A DNA stretch of 64,000 nucleotides from Nansenia antarctica. Lineage: Eukaryota > Chordata > Actinopteri > Argentiniformes > Microstomatidae. Shown piece by piece: positions 38,367 to 48,266 of this stretch (position 1 is the first letter of the stretch; each line of letters begins with the position of its first letter). The position numbers were made by a program, and so were the translations under genes. The notes beneath the pieces were generated by a model that saw only the letters and a program-made list of their open reading frames with translations, did not search any database and was not told the DNA's origin. The DNA lies in assembly GCA_963989245.1 (NCBI GenBank), contig OZ022342.1, forward strand, positions 36,392,134-36,456,133, in the 5' to 3' direction.

Positions 38367-38899
38367 GAATTAAGGTTCCAGTTTCAATAAAACCTGTACT
38401 ATTTACACCTATGTTTTAGAGGTTTGCCATTTAGAACTAATCATCTTTATTTTATTGGGTTACTCTTATTCTGACTATTTGGTGATGTGGTTCAGCCACC
38501 TGGTATTTCCCTCTCCAAATATGATGACCATCAGAGTGAGCATTCTTAACTTATAGGCTATTATGCCACTTATCCCCCATTCAGAATTTGACTGTATCAG
38601 AGAAGAAGAGGTGTCTAAATAAATCTCATTTGCCATAGAACTGTATGAGATATTTCCATACAACTACTGGTTAGTGTTCAATAGCACCCTAGACAATTCA
38701 GTAATGGTACATTTTTGGGGGGATTTCAGTTTTTCTGATAAATGAGAGAAAAGTGATGGAGTCCTATGTTCCTATCACCAAAAAGTGCAATTTCCGTCTA
38801 AACTAAAGCTAAGTTTACAAGACTATAATTCAGTATTTATTTAGGTAAATAGTTGTCTGACTATTTGGTGATGTAGGCAGTGGCGGACTGGCCACCGGG

Positions 38900-41800
38900 C
38901 AAGCTGAAATAGTGAAACTACACAGTCATCAGAAACGACAGAAACAGGTATGGGGGTGGTGTCTGCATGTACATTCACAACGATATTATCTTTAACACCC
39001 GTGATGACCTGAATCGTGACAAATTAGAATCTGTTTGGGTTGAAATTATCTTTAACAAAGCAAAACCGGTGCTGGTTGGTACTATCTACAGACCTCCCGA
39101 TCAGAATGATTTCTATGATATTCTTGAGGGGTGCTTGGATGACGTTGACTGTGTGGAAAAGATTCTTATTGGAGATTTGAACACGGACATGCTCAGAAAT
39201 GAAGCATCCGTTTTCAAATCCTTCACTAGGTTTTCTGAATTACACGGTCTCCGTCAACAAATTACCAAACCCACTAGGGTGTGTATTTCTACTCAAACCA
39301 CCATAGATCTCATTCTAACATCGGATGAGTCCAAAATCTCCAAGAGTGGGGTTATTGTATGTGGGTTAAGTGATCATTACATGATCTTTTGCACTCGTAA
39401 AAAACATAAACCCAAGGCTGGCGGTCATAAAACTGTAACCACTAGATCCCTTAAATCCTATTCTAGTGAGGCCTTAAACCATAAACTGGAGAATCAAGAC
39501 TGGTTAGATGAACTAAAATGCACACAGGTTGAAGAGGCATGGCTAGGTTTCAAAACCAAATTCCTAAATATTATTGACAGTATAGCCCCCATGAGAACCA
39601 CCAGGGTTAAAGCCCGATCGGAACCATGGATGAATTCGGACATTCTAAATGCTATGAAAGTCAGAGACCTAAAATGCTCTGAAGTTCAAAAATGCAAATC
39701 AAAATTAGTGAAACACTTAAACGAAGATCACAAAACCCACTTTGAGAAAATTAAAAAACAATGCAACAAACTATGCAATCAGGTAATTACCATGACCAAA
39801 TCTGCTAAGAAAGAATACCTCGATAACAAAATCGAAGAAAACTTAAACAAACCACGTGACCTTTGGAAGCTACTTAATAGCCAACTAGGTTGCAGTCAAA
39901 AACTCAAAACCAGGTCTACAAACATCAGCATAAAATCTGGTGATTCTCTCCTTACAGACAAGCTGGATGTGGCTAAGTGCTTAAACACTTTCTTTACAAC
40001 CATAGCCACTAAATTAGTTAACAATCTACCACCCCACTCAGGGCGTTATGGTGTAGAGCACATCCGTGCGTTCTACAATAAACTGGGTGTACGCAATGAT
40101 GATTTTAAACTCTCCATGGTGTCAAACGATGAGGTGTTTAAAAAGCTAGGCGCTCTACACTCAGAAAAGGCCACGGGCCATGACAATATTCCAGCCAGAT
40201 TTCTAAAAGACTCAGCTGCCTCCATTACCCCAATCATCACCCACATAATAAACCTCTCCATCAAACAGGGACACGTCCCCCTTGACTTTAAAATAGCAAG
40301 GGTAACCCCACTGTATAAAAAAGGAAGCAAATTAGACCCAGGCAACTACCGACCTGTTTCTATTCTTAATTCCATCTCGAAACTTATGGAAAAAATAGTT
40401 TATGAACAGGTTGATAGGTACCTTACCGAAAAAAATCTGATGTATGAATTTCAATCAGGATTCAGAACATCCCATTCCACTGACACATGCCTTCTCTATT
40501 TGAACGACCACATCAACCATGAGGTGGACTCGGGCAAGTACTGCGGCATGGTCATGCTGGACCTCCAGAAGGCCTTCGACACAGTAGATCACCACATATT
40601 GTTAGATAAACTGAAAGCAATTGGGTTCGATAGAACATCGGTGAGCTGGATGCAATCCTACTTAGAGGGGAGGGAACAGGTGGTTAGTGTGAACGGAACA
40701 CTGTCCCCCCCCCTCCCAGTGACCTGCGGCGTTCCACAAGGAAGCATATTGGGACCTTTACTGTTCCTAATATATGTGAATGACATGTCATCAGCATGTA
40801 ATTGCAATTTGTTCCTGTTCGCGGATGACTCGGCTCTGCTGGTCTCTGACAGGGACATATTGCAGGTGGAAAAAGCGCTAAGCACTGAACTGAGTAGAAT
40901 CTGCATCTGGCTAGCTGACAATAAACTATCAATACACCTAGGTAAAACTGAAACCATCCTATACGGATCCCCATCTAAACTCAGAAAGGCTGAAAATTTT
41001 AAAATAAAAGTGGGTAACATTAATATCACAAGAAAAGAGGATATTACATACCTGGGCTCCATCTTAGAGGCAAATCTTTCCGGAGATAAAATGGCAGCAA
41101 AAGTAATCAAAAAAGTGAACCATAAAACTAGATTCTTGTACAGGATATCCTCACTTGTCAGTAAAAACACACTGAGAACCCTATCAGGAGCTCTCATTCA
41201 ATGTCACTTCGACTATGCCGTAACATCATGGTACTATAGAACCACAAAGGCCCATAAAACAAGACTCCAGACAGCCCAAAATAAACTGGTTAGGCTTCTG
41301 CTAGGCCTCAACCCTAGGACACATCTAACCGCTGCTCATTTTTTGAGCCTTGATTGGCTACGAGTAGTTGACAGAGTGCAGCAGCTTGCACTGGGCCTGG
41401 TCTTCAAGATACGCTACACCACAAAGACACCCAAGTACCTGTCAACATACTTCCAAAAAGTGAACAACGTCCACACATACAACACCAGAGGAAGCTCCAC
41501 GAACCACGTTCAACCGCGTTGCACCACAAACAAGGGTTTAAACTCGTTTGCAAACTATGCAGTAAAGATGTGGAACGCCCTTCCTATAATCTTAAAGGAG
41601 TGCAAAACACTGCCCACCTTCAAAACCACTCTCAAAAAACATTTACAGGAGGCTGCAATCCGTAACTGGACCCTCTAAAACAAAAATCAGATTAAAAGAC
41701 CCGAACTACCCACTGTACATACTTTGTGTTTTGTCCCCCGCCCCCACCTGTGGTGTATGTCCCCACCTGTCCTACCCGCTGTACATACTTTATGTTTTGT

Positions 41801-42065
41801 TGTATTGTTCTTCCCATGATGGATGTACGTTTATCTTGTAGATAGTAATAGTTATTTGTCTGTATTATCATGTAGATAGTACTAGTTCTTTTCTTATGTC
41901 TGTCTTACATGTAACGATGAATTGAAAATCAAGGACCCCAATTGAAATAAGCCAGTGGCTTTCTTGGGTTTTTATCCTTTTAGATTGACCTTGTATGTAA
42001 TATGTACTTTCATGTACCTACTTCTGCAAACCTTCTAATAAAGTTTTCAATCAATCAATCAATCA
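38900..42065 (+). mobile_element. non-LTR retrotransposon (LINE), 5'-truncated, nearly intact
   Basis: The ORF runs from the truncation point. The 3' UTR ends taataaagttttcaatc followed by (aatc)n at 42039-42065. Confidence 0.88.
38967..41678 (+). CDS. LINE ORF2: endonuclease (partial) plus reverse transcriptase, 903 aa
   Basis: Encodes target-primed reverse transcription machinery. The frame is open upstream of the first Met (RYGGGVCMYIHNDI), so the true N-terminus is lost by 5' truncation. Endonuclease landmarks: TIYRPPDQNDFYD, IGDLNTDML, LSDHYMIF. RT landmarks: HSEKATGHDNIPARFLK, NYRPVSILNSISKLMEKIVY, YEFQSGFRTSHSTDTCL, MVMLDLQKAFDTVDH, CGVPQGSILGPLLFLIYVND, FLFADDSALLV (catalytic Asp pair). 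The C-terminal WNALPIILKECKTLPTF block closes it. No internal stop or frameshift in 2.7 kb points to a recent insertion. Jockey/CR1-type group; exact clade not assigned. Confidence 0.92.
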   Translation: MYIHNDIIFNTRDDLNRDKLESVWVEIIFNKAKPVLVGTIYRPPDQNDFYDILEGCLDDVDCVEKILIGDLNTDMLRNEASVFKSFTRFSELHGLRQQITKPTRVCISTQTTIDLILTSDESKISKSGVIVCGLSDHYMIFCTRKKHKPKAGGHKTVTTRSLKSYSSEALNHKLENQDWLDELKCTQVEEAWLGFKTKFLNIIDSIAPMRTTRVKARSEPWMNSDILNAMKVRDLKCSEVQKCKSKLVKHLNEDHKTHFEKIKKQCNKLCNQVITMTKSAKKEYLDNKIEENLNKPRDLWKLLNSQLGCSQKLKTRSTNISIKSGDSLLTDKLDVAKCLNTFFTTIATKLVNNLPPHSGRYGVEHIRAFYNKLGVRNDDFKLSMVSNDEVFKKLGALHSEKATGHDNIPARFLKDSAASITPIITHIINLSIKQGHVPLDFKIARVTPLYKKGSKLDPGNYRPVSILNSISKLMEKIVYEQVDRYLTEKNLMYEFQSGFRTSHSTDTCLLYLNDHINHEVDSGKYCGMVMLDLQKAFDTVDHHILLDKLKAIGFDRTSVSWMQSYLEGREQVVSVNGTLSPPLPVTCGVPQGSILGPLLFLIYVNDMSSACNCNLFLFADDSALLVSDRDILQVEKALSTELSRICIWLADNKLSIHLGKTETILYGSPSKLRKAENFKIKVGNINITRKEDITYLGSILEANLSGDKMAAKVIKKVNHKTRFLYRISSLVSKNTLRTLSGALIQCHFDYAVTSWYYRTTKAHKTRLQTAQNKLVRLLLGLNPRTHLTAAHFLSLDWLRVVDRVQQLALGLVFKIRYTTKTPKYLSTYFQKVNNVHTYNTRGSSTNHVQPRCTTNKGLNSFANYAVKMWNALPIILKECKTLPTFKTTLKKHLQEAAIRNWTL

Positions 42066-42660
42066 AGCCTGGCAAATGCCAGGAGGGCCGCGAGACTCTG
42101 GGCCGCTCAGAATGTATTATATAAAAAAAAAATATATATATTTGTAATTTTGTCTCTGGTGATTTTCATTGAAAATAACTTATTTCAGCAGACCGCGGCC
42201 CAAAACATTTTATATCGGCCGGGCCGCGTCCTAACTATTCCCACCGTCGTTGGGGTAGACCACGCCAACTTCTGGAATATGTAGGGGTGTTTTTTTTTTT
42301 AGGCGCGCTTTCCAGGGCCCACAGGGCAATGAGAGCCGCGCCCGCGGCGAACATTGACCGTTGGCCCGCGGCACACTCAGCGCCGCCGAGTTGCATACAG
42401 AGATGGGTAACCTATATCTAATCGTGCACCCCGTGTTACGTCACAAGCTAAAATCCAATGGGGTTGGATTAAAATAGCCACGCAGTCCGCGAAAATGTAT
42501 GCCGTTTCCATAGGGATGCAGCCTGCGGGGCGGAAGAACAAGATACAGAGAACACCCCTACATATTCCAGAAGTTGGCGTGGCGTGGCGTGGGCGTGGTG
42601 TGGGCGTGGTCTACCCCAACTACGGTGGGAATCGTTAGGACGCGGCCGGGCCATCCACGC
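42066..42660. repeat. GC-rich inverted repeat inside the hAT
   Basis: Left arm 42213-42293 (ggccgggccgcgtcctaac..., acttctggaatatgtagggg) is complemented by right arm about 42543-42655 (cccctacatattccagaagt...). The spacer is about 250 bp. The right arm holds three extra gtgggcgtg units. Confidence 0.85.
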
Positions 42661-42679
42661 AGTTCTGCATCGCGGATGC

Positions 42680-42885
42680 CCAGGGCCCTAAACCAATAGG
42701 AGCAGAGCTCCCCTATGGGGCGGAGCTCCACGATGTAGAACTGGAGTATGTAAACCAATAGGAGCAGAGCTTTAGGTAGCAGGGTAAACCAATAGGAGCA
42801 GAGCTTTAGGTAGCGGGGTAAACCAATAGGAGCAGAGCTCCCCTATGGGGCGGAGCTCCACGATGTAGAACTGGAGTATATCTCC
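42680..42885 (+). repeat. tandem repeat with four CCAAT and two GC-box-like motifs
   Basis: Aaccaataggagcagagct occurs four times (42690, 42751, 42786, 42821) and the segment cccctatggggcggagctcc with gatgtagaactggagtat twice. CCAAT and GGGGCGG are classical promoter elements, but no gene start is evident downstream. Confidence 0.8.
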
Positions 42886-43311
42886 ATAACTATCGTAGTC
42901 AGTTCTATATCGCCAGTGGACACGCACCTCATTCCGTTTATAACAGCAGTTAACGTTACACTGCTTTCATTTTCAGAATGGGGGAATTTGATGAGAGCGA
43001 TGCAGTTAATGTGCAACAACTGGATGCAGGGAGCAAGTGTAGATGGAAGTAGGAATGCACCGAAATTCGCATGTATTGGGCCGAAAATAGCACAAAAAAG
43101 TACATTCGGTGTGAAAAGGCTATTGAAAGAGATATTGACTGATGACTGCCTACTGATAATACATATAATTACAGCAAACATGTCGGTAGTTTGGCATCTG
43201 TCCTCTGACTTTTTATGTTAACAATCCGTGTTGCGTGTTGCGTTTGGAAATAGGGCTGTTGTGTCGCAAATGCCAGGGCTGTTTTTATACCAGTCCGCCC
43301 CTGGATGTAGG

Positions 43312-44130
43312 ACAGCCACCTGGTTCATACCTCAGCAAATCTGAAGAGGAAAAGAGTGATCATTCTCAAGTTAACAAAGTCATTTGTTCTACCTCGGGTA
43401 GGGGTATCTCGAAAACTAAAGCCTTTTTTGAGGACTTGCTGCTAGACTATAATGTGAACTACCATAATAACACCCATCATGATACAGGCTACATGTAGGC
43501 TATTCATAATGTGGTTGTATTTTGTGAGAAACAAGAACGTTAACATACAGCCTTTACTAACACAAACAGCGACATGCACAGCTGTGTGTGACATAGTTTA
43601 TATGACCCCCAGTCTACTGCAAACATTGACTTTGTGTCCCAACGCTGTCTGGTGCATCTGGAGGACCTTTGATCTGGCCATGGATCAGGAAGTAGACATG
43701 GAAATAAACTGCCCCGGAGACAGCGAGCGTTTTGTTTATGTCCGGCTGTATACATTGATATTTCTAGAAGAAATATTGTAAACGTAATATTTTTAATGTA
43801 AAATTCCATCGTTTATCTTCCTAGAATTCTTGCGCAGGTGGTGAGATACCCGCCGCCGCGGAAGCAACGCGACAGGTGCGCACTTAGTACAGTCACTATC
43901 GATCTGTGCATGCTACTAATACTATTTTTCATAAGAATTATACAGTTTTCGGGGCAAGTTGAAATAAAACAACAAAACTGAAAGACAAGGTAGTATCATT
44001 AGCAGCTGTTGATAACTACCTACACTAGTCATTCCGTGGAAATCGAAAGTTATATGTTACTGCAACGCCCTATGCCAGAGATCCCGATGACTGAAAACTA
44101 AACAGTCCGAACTAAACAGTTCGGAAACAT
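43312..44130. other. unrecognised sequence
   Basis: Begins with acagccacctggttc, a partial repeat of 38492-38506. Short ORFs only, no family resemblance. Confidence 0.45.
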
Positions 44131-44492
44131 TATTTCGGTCGATTATTCCTCCCCTTTAATAATACCAATTATTATTAACGGTCCCTGACAGTGTAAAATG
44201 AATAACGTGTAAGATGGCCAATATGTGTTGTTTTTTCCTTATTACTGTGGGAGAGTGGAATCATCCAATCCACCAAGCAACTCAAAACGAGAGTGAATAC
44301 CAACCAATACCATTTTGGCAAATGTTGTTGGGCCGCTGCCCACACGGTTAGCTGTGTTGCTCATTCTACGAATGCATGATCCTTACAAGTTGTACCTCGT
44401 TGTAAAGGTGACTAATCAGGCTTTCCAACGATATAAAATACAATACCAATTGGTATTATTAAAGGGGAGGAATAATCGACCGAAATAACGTT
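44131..44492. mobile_element. palindromic MITE-like repeat
   Basis: gtcgattattcctcccctttaat with the following aataccaattattatt faces its complement ending at about 44492 (attaaaggggaggaataatcg). Arms are about 50 bp and the loop about 260 bp. Confidence 0.75.
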
Positions 44493-45029
44493 TCCAAACT
44501 TTTTTTGAGGAGTTTATAGGCCAATGAATGTTTCTAGGCAACCGAGCGTTGTTTAGCAGGGGGCCGTTCCACTAACGTTGATTAGTATATCGGCGATTAA
44601 AATAAATCAGGCGATCAGGCAACTCGGGATTGGAATTCAAGCCTCAGGTGATTCCTCGAACGAGGATCAGGCTTGTGTCATGAGTGTTCACAGAACACCG
44701 GCTTAGAAATCCTCGATATGGGCGCGTGCACGCAGACATAAAGAGCCCCGAAGAGTCGATTGTCGAAATGAAGATACTCCACTCTGCAGGGGTCCTACAT
44801 TTGCGCAGCATTCCGAATTATTGATCTTTATGAAGACGGAAAAATAAGATGTAAAATAGTGCAATACTGCCGCAATTAACAAGGCGAGGGAAATGGTTTG
44901 GCAAGAAATTGCTGACCGATTAAATGCGTAGGTCATACTAGCCCCAGTTATTGTTATATGTTCATATTTTTATAAATGAATATGTACTACTGTGGTGATA
45001 TCAGCAGCAGGCTACAAGCCATCATACCG

Positions 45030-45776
45030 TCACAATGGCCTAGTGCAGCGGTTCCCAACCTTTTAGGACTCACGGCCCACTTTACAGATATGTCCAGTAT
45101 TCGCGGCCCACTCAGCAGCGCGCGACTTTTTTGTTCGCGTGCACGCGCATGAAACGCGCACGAGCGCTCAAAACAATGACGTAATTTGACCAAAAACTAG
45201 AGGGAGCGTGACAAAAAATTGGAAAATAAATAGCGGTTAAACCATTAAAGCCGAGCGGCGATGTTTTATATAGCAGGTGATCAAATACCAAGATCGTAAA
45301 TGTTGTATGTGTATAATATTTACGACCAAACATCCTTATGTGTGTGGGCAACTCCCGACTCCCGACTAGGGTTGCCAGATGGGCTCGGGTTTTTGGGGTG
45401 GAATTAGTGGTTTTAGACTGTGGTTAGGGTGGAAAATGTCGATCCCATCTGGCAACCCTGTTCGCGAGTCCGGGATGGAATGTAGCCAATCAAGAAGCCA
45501 GCTGACTTCTTCTTTACGAATGGAAATATCAGCGCACACCACACACAATCCGATCAAGGCTGTTAAATCCAAGATTTTTTATCTTTTTAAAATTAAAACG
45601 TTTTTGTAACAAAAAAACGTCAATACAACATTTTTTTGCCCACGATTTGGCGGCCCACTTGCAGTACTCTCGCGGCCCACAGGTTGGGAACCGCTGGCCT
45701 AGTGGTATCGACCGCTGCCATAGTATTTATTCGTAATTTTAAGTTGGTGGTTCAAATCCCTCTTCAGACACACTTT
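45030..45776 (+). other. tRNA-like module split by a hAT MITE
   Basis: Without the MITE the sequence reads tggcctagtggtatcgaccg (A-box-like) ... ggtggttcaaatccctctt (B-box-like) followed by a T5 run at 45773. The anticodon region is poorly formed, so it is a tRNA-derived relic or SINE head rather than a working tRNA. Confidence 0.5.
45046..45696. mobile_element. hAT MITE with 8-bp TSD GCCTAGTG
   Basis: CAGCGGTTCCCAACCTTTTAGG at the left, GGTTGGGAACCGCTG at the right. GCCTAGTG at 45038-45045 and 45697-45704. The interior includes gttgccagatgggctcgg and similar, no coding. It interrupts a tRNA-like A box. Confidence 0.92.
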
Positions 45777-45949
45777 TTACTGCATTTCGTTGTCTGAATC
45801 TAATCTAAAATCTCATCTAAAAAAGTATGTAGGCTATAAAATTATGGTGCAGGCTAATTTACAAGAACTGACACGATTACAATGGTGTTTGAAGCCTTTG
45901 CATGAAGGTTTCGGTTAAATGTAAAAAAATAAATAAAGAATCACTAAAA

Positions 45950-46016
45950 TCAAGTCTCGAACTGGCAACCTTTCGGAACTCTAACTGGTTGCCTTAACCA
46001 CTGCGCCAGCCAGACC
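45950..46016 (-). other. tRNA-like module, minus strand
   Basis: The complement reads ggctggcgcagtggttaagg (A-box-like) and gttgccagttcgagact (B-box-like) 30 or so bases apart. It could be a tRNA-derived SINE head or a tRNA pseudogene; a proper cloverleaf was not verified. Confidence 0.4.
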
Positions 46017-46079
46017 GCTGTGACAAAAGCAATGCAAGTTGATAGACATACCTATTTATTTTATTTATTTTTTTACACT

Positions 46080-46240
46080 TTTTAATTTATTTATCTATCG
46101 ATCTATCTATCACACTTCCAAAATATCAGGTTATCTATCACACAATCAAACTATCTATCTATCGATCGATCACACTTTCAAATTATCAAATTATCTATCT
46201 ATCACACAGTCAAACTATCTATCTATCTATCTCGTGTGAA
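46080..46240. repeat. (ATCT)n imperfect microsatellite
   Basis: Interrupted tatctatc/gatc units with repeated cacac(tt/aat)caaa between them. Confidence 0.85.
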
Positions 46241-47050
46241 GTGGGAACTAATATTTCCTAAAAGACACTTGAGGAACTGTCGTTCGGGATGTAGTTTCCG
46301 CCTGTGAGCCTTTTTTGACGCACGCTATTCTGTTCCCACTGCGCGTAACCAGGGCGCAACTTCAACAGATAGCGAACACACACTGACACATCAATGAATC
46401 CTCAGACGCTGGAGTAAAGTTCAGTTGTTTACTAAATCCTCAGAAACATGAGTGGTCGTTTGGTTATTTTGTAAAACTGTAAATAAACATAAGAGTACAA
46501 TTACTGTAATGCTCAAAACTATACTGTTACACTTTCAACATCAACAGTATGTAGCCAACATATAATATCAATATAGCAATACAAATAGTTATACTTAAAT
46601 AATATAAGCTATGTATTTATAAACATATACATTATACATTGTAGTTAAACAAGAAAAGAAAAGGCAACTTACAAGCAAAGCCTTTTCCAGGGCAAGAATG
46701 TAAATAAAGAGATTCTCCGGAGCTTTTTCTCTCAGCTAGCTGCTGCTACGAGCTATCACGTCTGAACAGTGTGCTCACGTCATGTGACTAATGTTCGTCA
46801 TGTGACTAATGTTCCATAAACCGATATACACTGAATAAAGGCAGTAACGAATGTAATGTCATAAAATGTCCACTAGATGTCTCCAAAATGAAAACCTAAG
46901 AAACCATGACACACGCATTACCTTAGCCAGCCTGTAAGTCTGCTCGGGACCAGAATTACTCAGAAGGATATGTTGCATAGCAACCAAGCAGCGAATTATT
47001 TGAGCCACATTGATGGAACCGAATGCAAGATAAAATTATCGCCGATTAGA
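46241..47050. other. unrecognised AT-rich sequence
   Basis: No ORF or repeat that I can name, apart from the duplicated cgtcatgtgactaatgttc at 46776-46811. Confidence 0.5.
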
Positions 47051-47448
47051 ACTTTTTTTTATTTTTTTATTTTTTTTCAGATTTTATCCCTTTTTCACCC
47101 AATTTGGTAGCCAATTGAACCCAACCTAGCATCCAATTATCCCCTGCCTATTGCATAGGATCCGCCGCACGACCCCGTGGCCGGCAGTCCCAGAAGAGGC
47201 CGCCAGGCAGACTAGCTGACTGGCTCCTCGAGCCCAGCACCGTTATTCCGGCACCCAGGGGGCGGTGTTGCGCGACGGATCCTTGTCCAGAAATACTCCT
47301 ATACCGCCCTCGGAAGCGGCCGCCCAATATGCCGCTTCCCGTGTGCCTCGGCCATATCTGGATCTGGCGAGCCGGGATACGAACCCCGGCCCCGGTGGGC
47401 AGCATGCACTAGTGGCCAGTGCGTAGACCGCTACACCACCGCGGGGCT
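47051..47448 (-). mobile_element. tRNA-derived SINE, full length
   Basis: On the minus strand it starts ggagccccgcggtggtgtag (A box), with ggggttcgtatcccggc (B box) about 50 bases on, a ~300-bp body, and an A-rich tail (ggtgaaaaagggataaaatc, then aaaaaaaataaaa). Flanking cgattataac (right) and cgattagaac (left) look like an imperfect 10-bp target duplication. Confidence 0.85.
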
Positions 47449-47512
47449 CCGATTATAACTTTATCGCGGATTAGAAGATAATCGACCTTCGTGGAATACC
47501 CTCCTGGTTAGC

Positions 47513-47612
47513 TCCCACATGGTTGTTTAGCTCCCACATGGTTGTTTAGCTCCACATGGTTGTTTATTTCCACATGGTTGTTTAGCTCCCACATGGTTGT
47601 TTAGCTCCCACA
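47513..47612 (+). repeat. tandem repeat gttgtttagctcccacatg, five copies
   Basis: Five near-identical 19-21 bp units, one with tatttcc in place of tagctcc. Confidence 0.9.
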
Positions 47613-47654
47613 AAGACTATTCCTCACTCTCAGAAGAACTGCAGACCATGTTAA

Positions 47655-47882
47655 ATGGACTGATTTATATAGCGCCTTATTCCAAAGTGCTTTACAATGG
47701 CCTCTCATTCACCCATTCACACACCAATGGCGGCAAGCTACCATGCAACTCCGGGCATGTGGCCAGCCAGCCGGGGCTCGAACTGCCGATCTTGTGATCA
47801 TTAGACGCCGGCTCTACCTCCCGCGCCACAGCCTCTACCTCCACCAGCCTCTACCTCCTGCGCCACAGCCTTTCTCTGTCTA
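47655..47882 (-). mobile_element. tRNA-derived SINE, minus strand
   Basis: The head on the minus strand (ggctgtggcgcgggaggtag ... ggcagttcgagccccggc) has A- and B-box-like motifs. The tail ends in aaagcactttggaataaggc and gctatataaatcagtccatt. Related to the copy at 52677-53070. Confidence 0.75.
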
Positions 47883-48266
47883 CTAATCAGATTAAATCAA
47901 ATAAATTACCAGACCCATGCACTTAGCCTATAATAACAAATTGTTGTGCAGTTGGATGTATGTGGTATAGTGTGAAACTACAGAGGAATATTGTCGTTAT
48001 CAGCAAGCAGATTGTTAGTCAAAGTATGGAATGCCCTCACGTCTAATCAGAGTTGTGTGAGTGTTGTCTTAATTCAATTGAGGAAATTCCTGTCCTTTAC
48101 CTCAGTGCAAAATGGCATTAGTGAAACTTCATACCAGGGGTACCCGATGGTCCTCGATGTTCCTCTTGTACATTGCATTTAGCTTATCTCATTGTTCTGG
48201 CCTAGTTTTTGTTTACCTCCTTCTTTCACTGTTTTATTGTGCATTCCAGAGCCTGTCAGTACCACC
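47883..48266 (+). other. 5' flank of the RING-SPRY gene
   Basis: No ORF of note. tttattgtgcattccag at 48232-48248 is a fair splice acceptor 18 bases before the ATG, so the coding exon may be preceded by a 5' UTR intron. No promoter assigned. Confidence 0.4.

Larger units (their letters stand above)
28849..38859. mobile_element. 10-kb foldback-type element with long inverted arms
   Basis: The left arm (28849-28877 joined across a LINE to 33091-33450) and the right arm (38367-38859) are inverted copies; for example agacaactatttacctaaat on the left faces its complement on the right. Without the LINE the left arm is continuous with the right-arm complement. No transposase of its own is visible in the 5-kb centre. 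Confidence 0.75.
38878..43303. mobile_element. hAT element with 8-bp TSD GATGTAGG, carrying a LINE
   Basis: CAGTGGCGGACTGG at 38878 and CCAGTCCGCCCCTG ending at 43303, with GATGTAGG at 38870-38877 and 43304-43311. About 3.1 kb of it is a LINE; the rest is GC-rich non-coding DNA with an inverted repeat and a CCAAT-bearing tandem repeat. Confidence 0.9.
44573..47505. mobile_element. Harbinger-like element with nested SINE and hAT MITE (tentative)
   Basis: The left end GGGCCGTTCCACTAACG and the right end CTTCGTGGAATACCC are only partly complementary. Internal subterminal motifs (cggcgattaaaat and atcgcggattagaag) look related. It contains two tRNA-like modules, a hAT MITE and a full SINE. Confidence 0.45.

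Noticed and set aside
42916..43221. 101-aa ORF downstream of the CCAAT-type repeat, as a possible gene driven by it
   Set aside because: No recognisable domain, no splice or poly(A) support, and it lies inside the hAT non-coding end.
48192..48266. N-terminal extension MFWPSFCLPPSFTVLLC of the RING-SPRY protein, resembling a signal peptide
   Set aside because: It begins at a TTG; the first ATG in good context is 48267, and a splice acceptor at about 48248 suggests the upstream part is intron.
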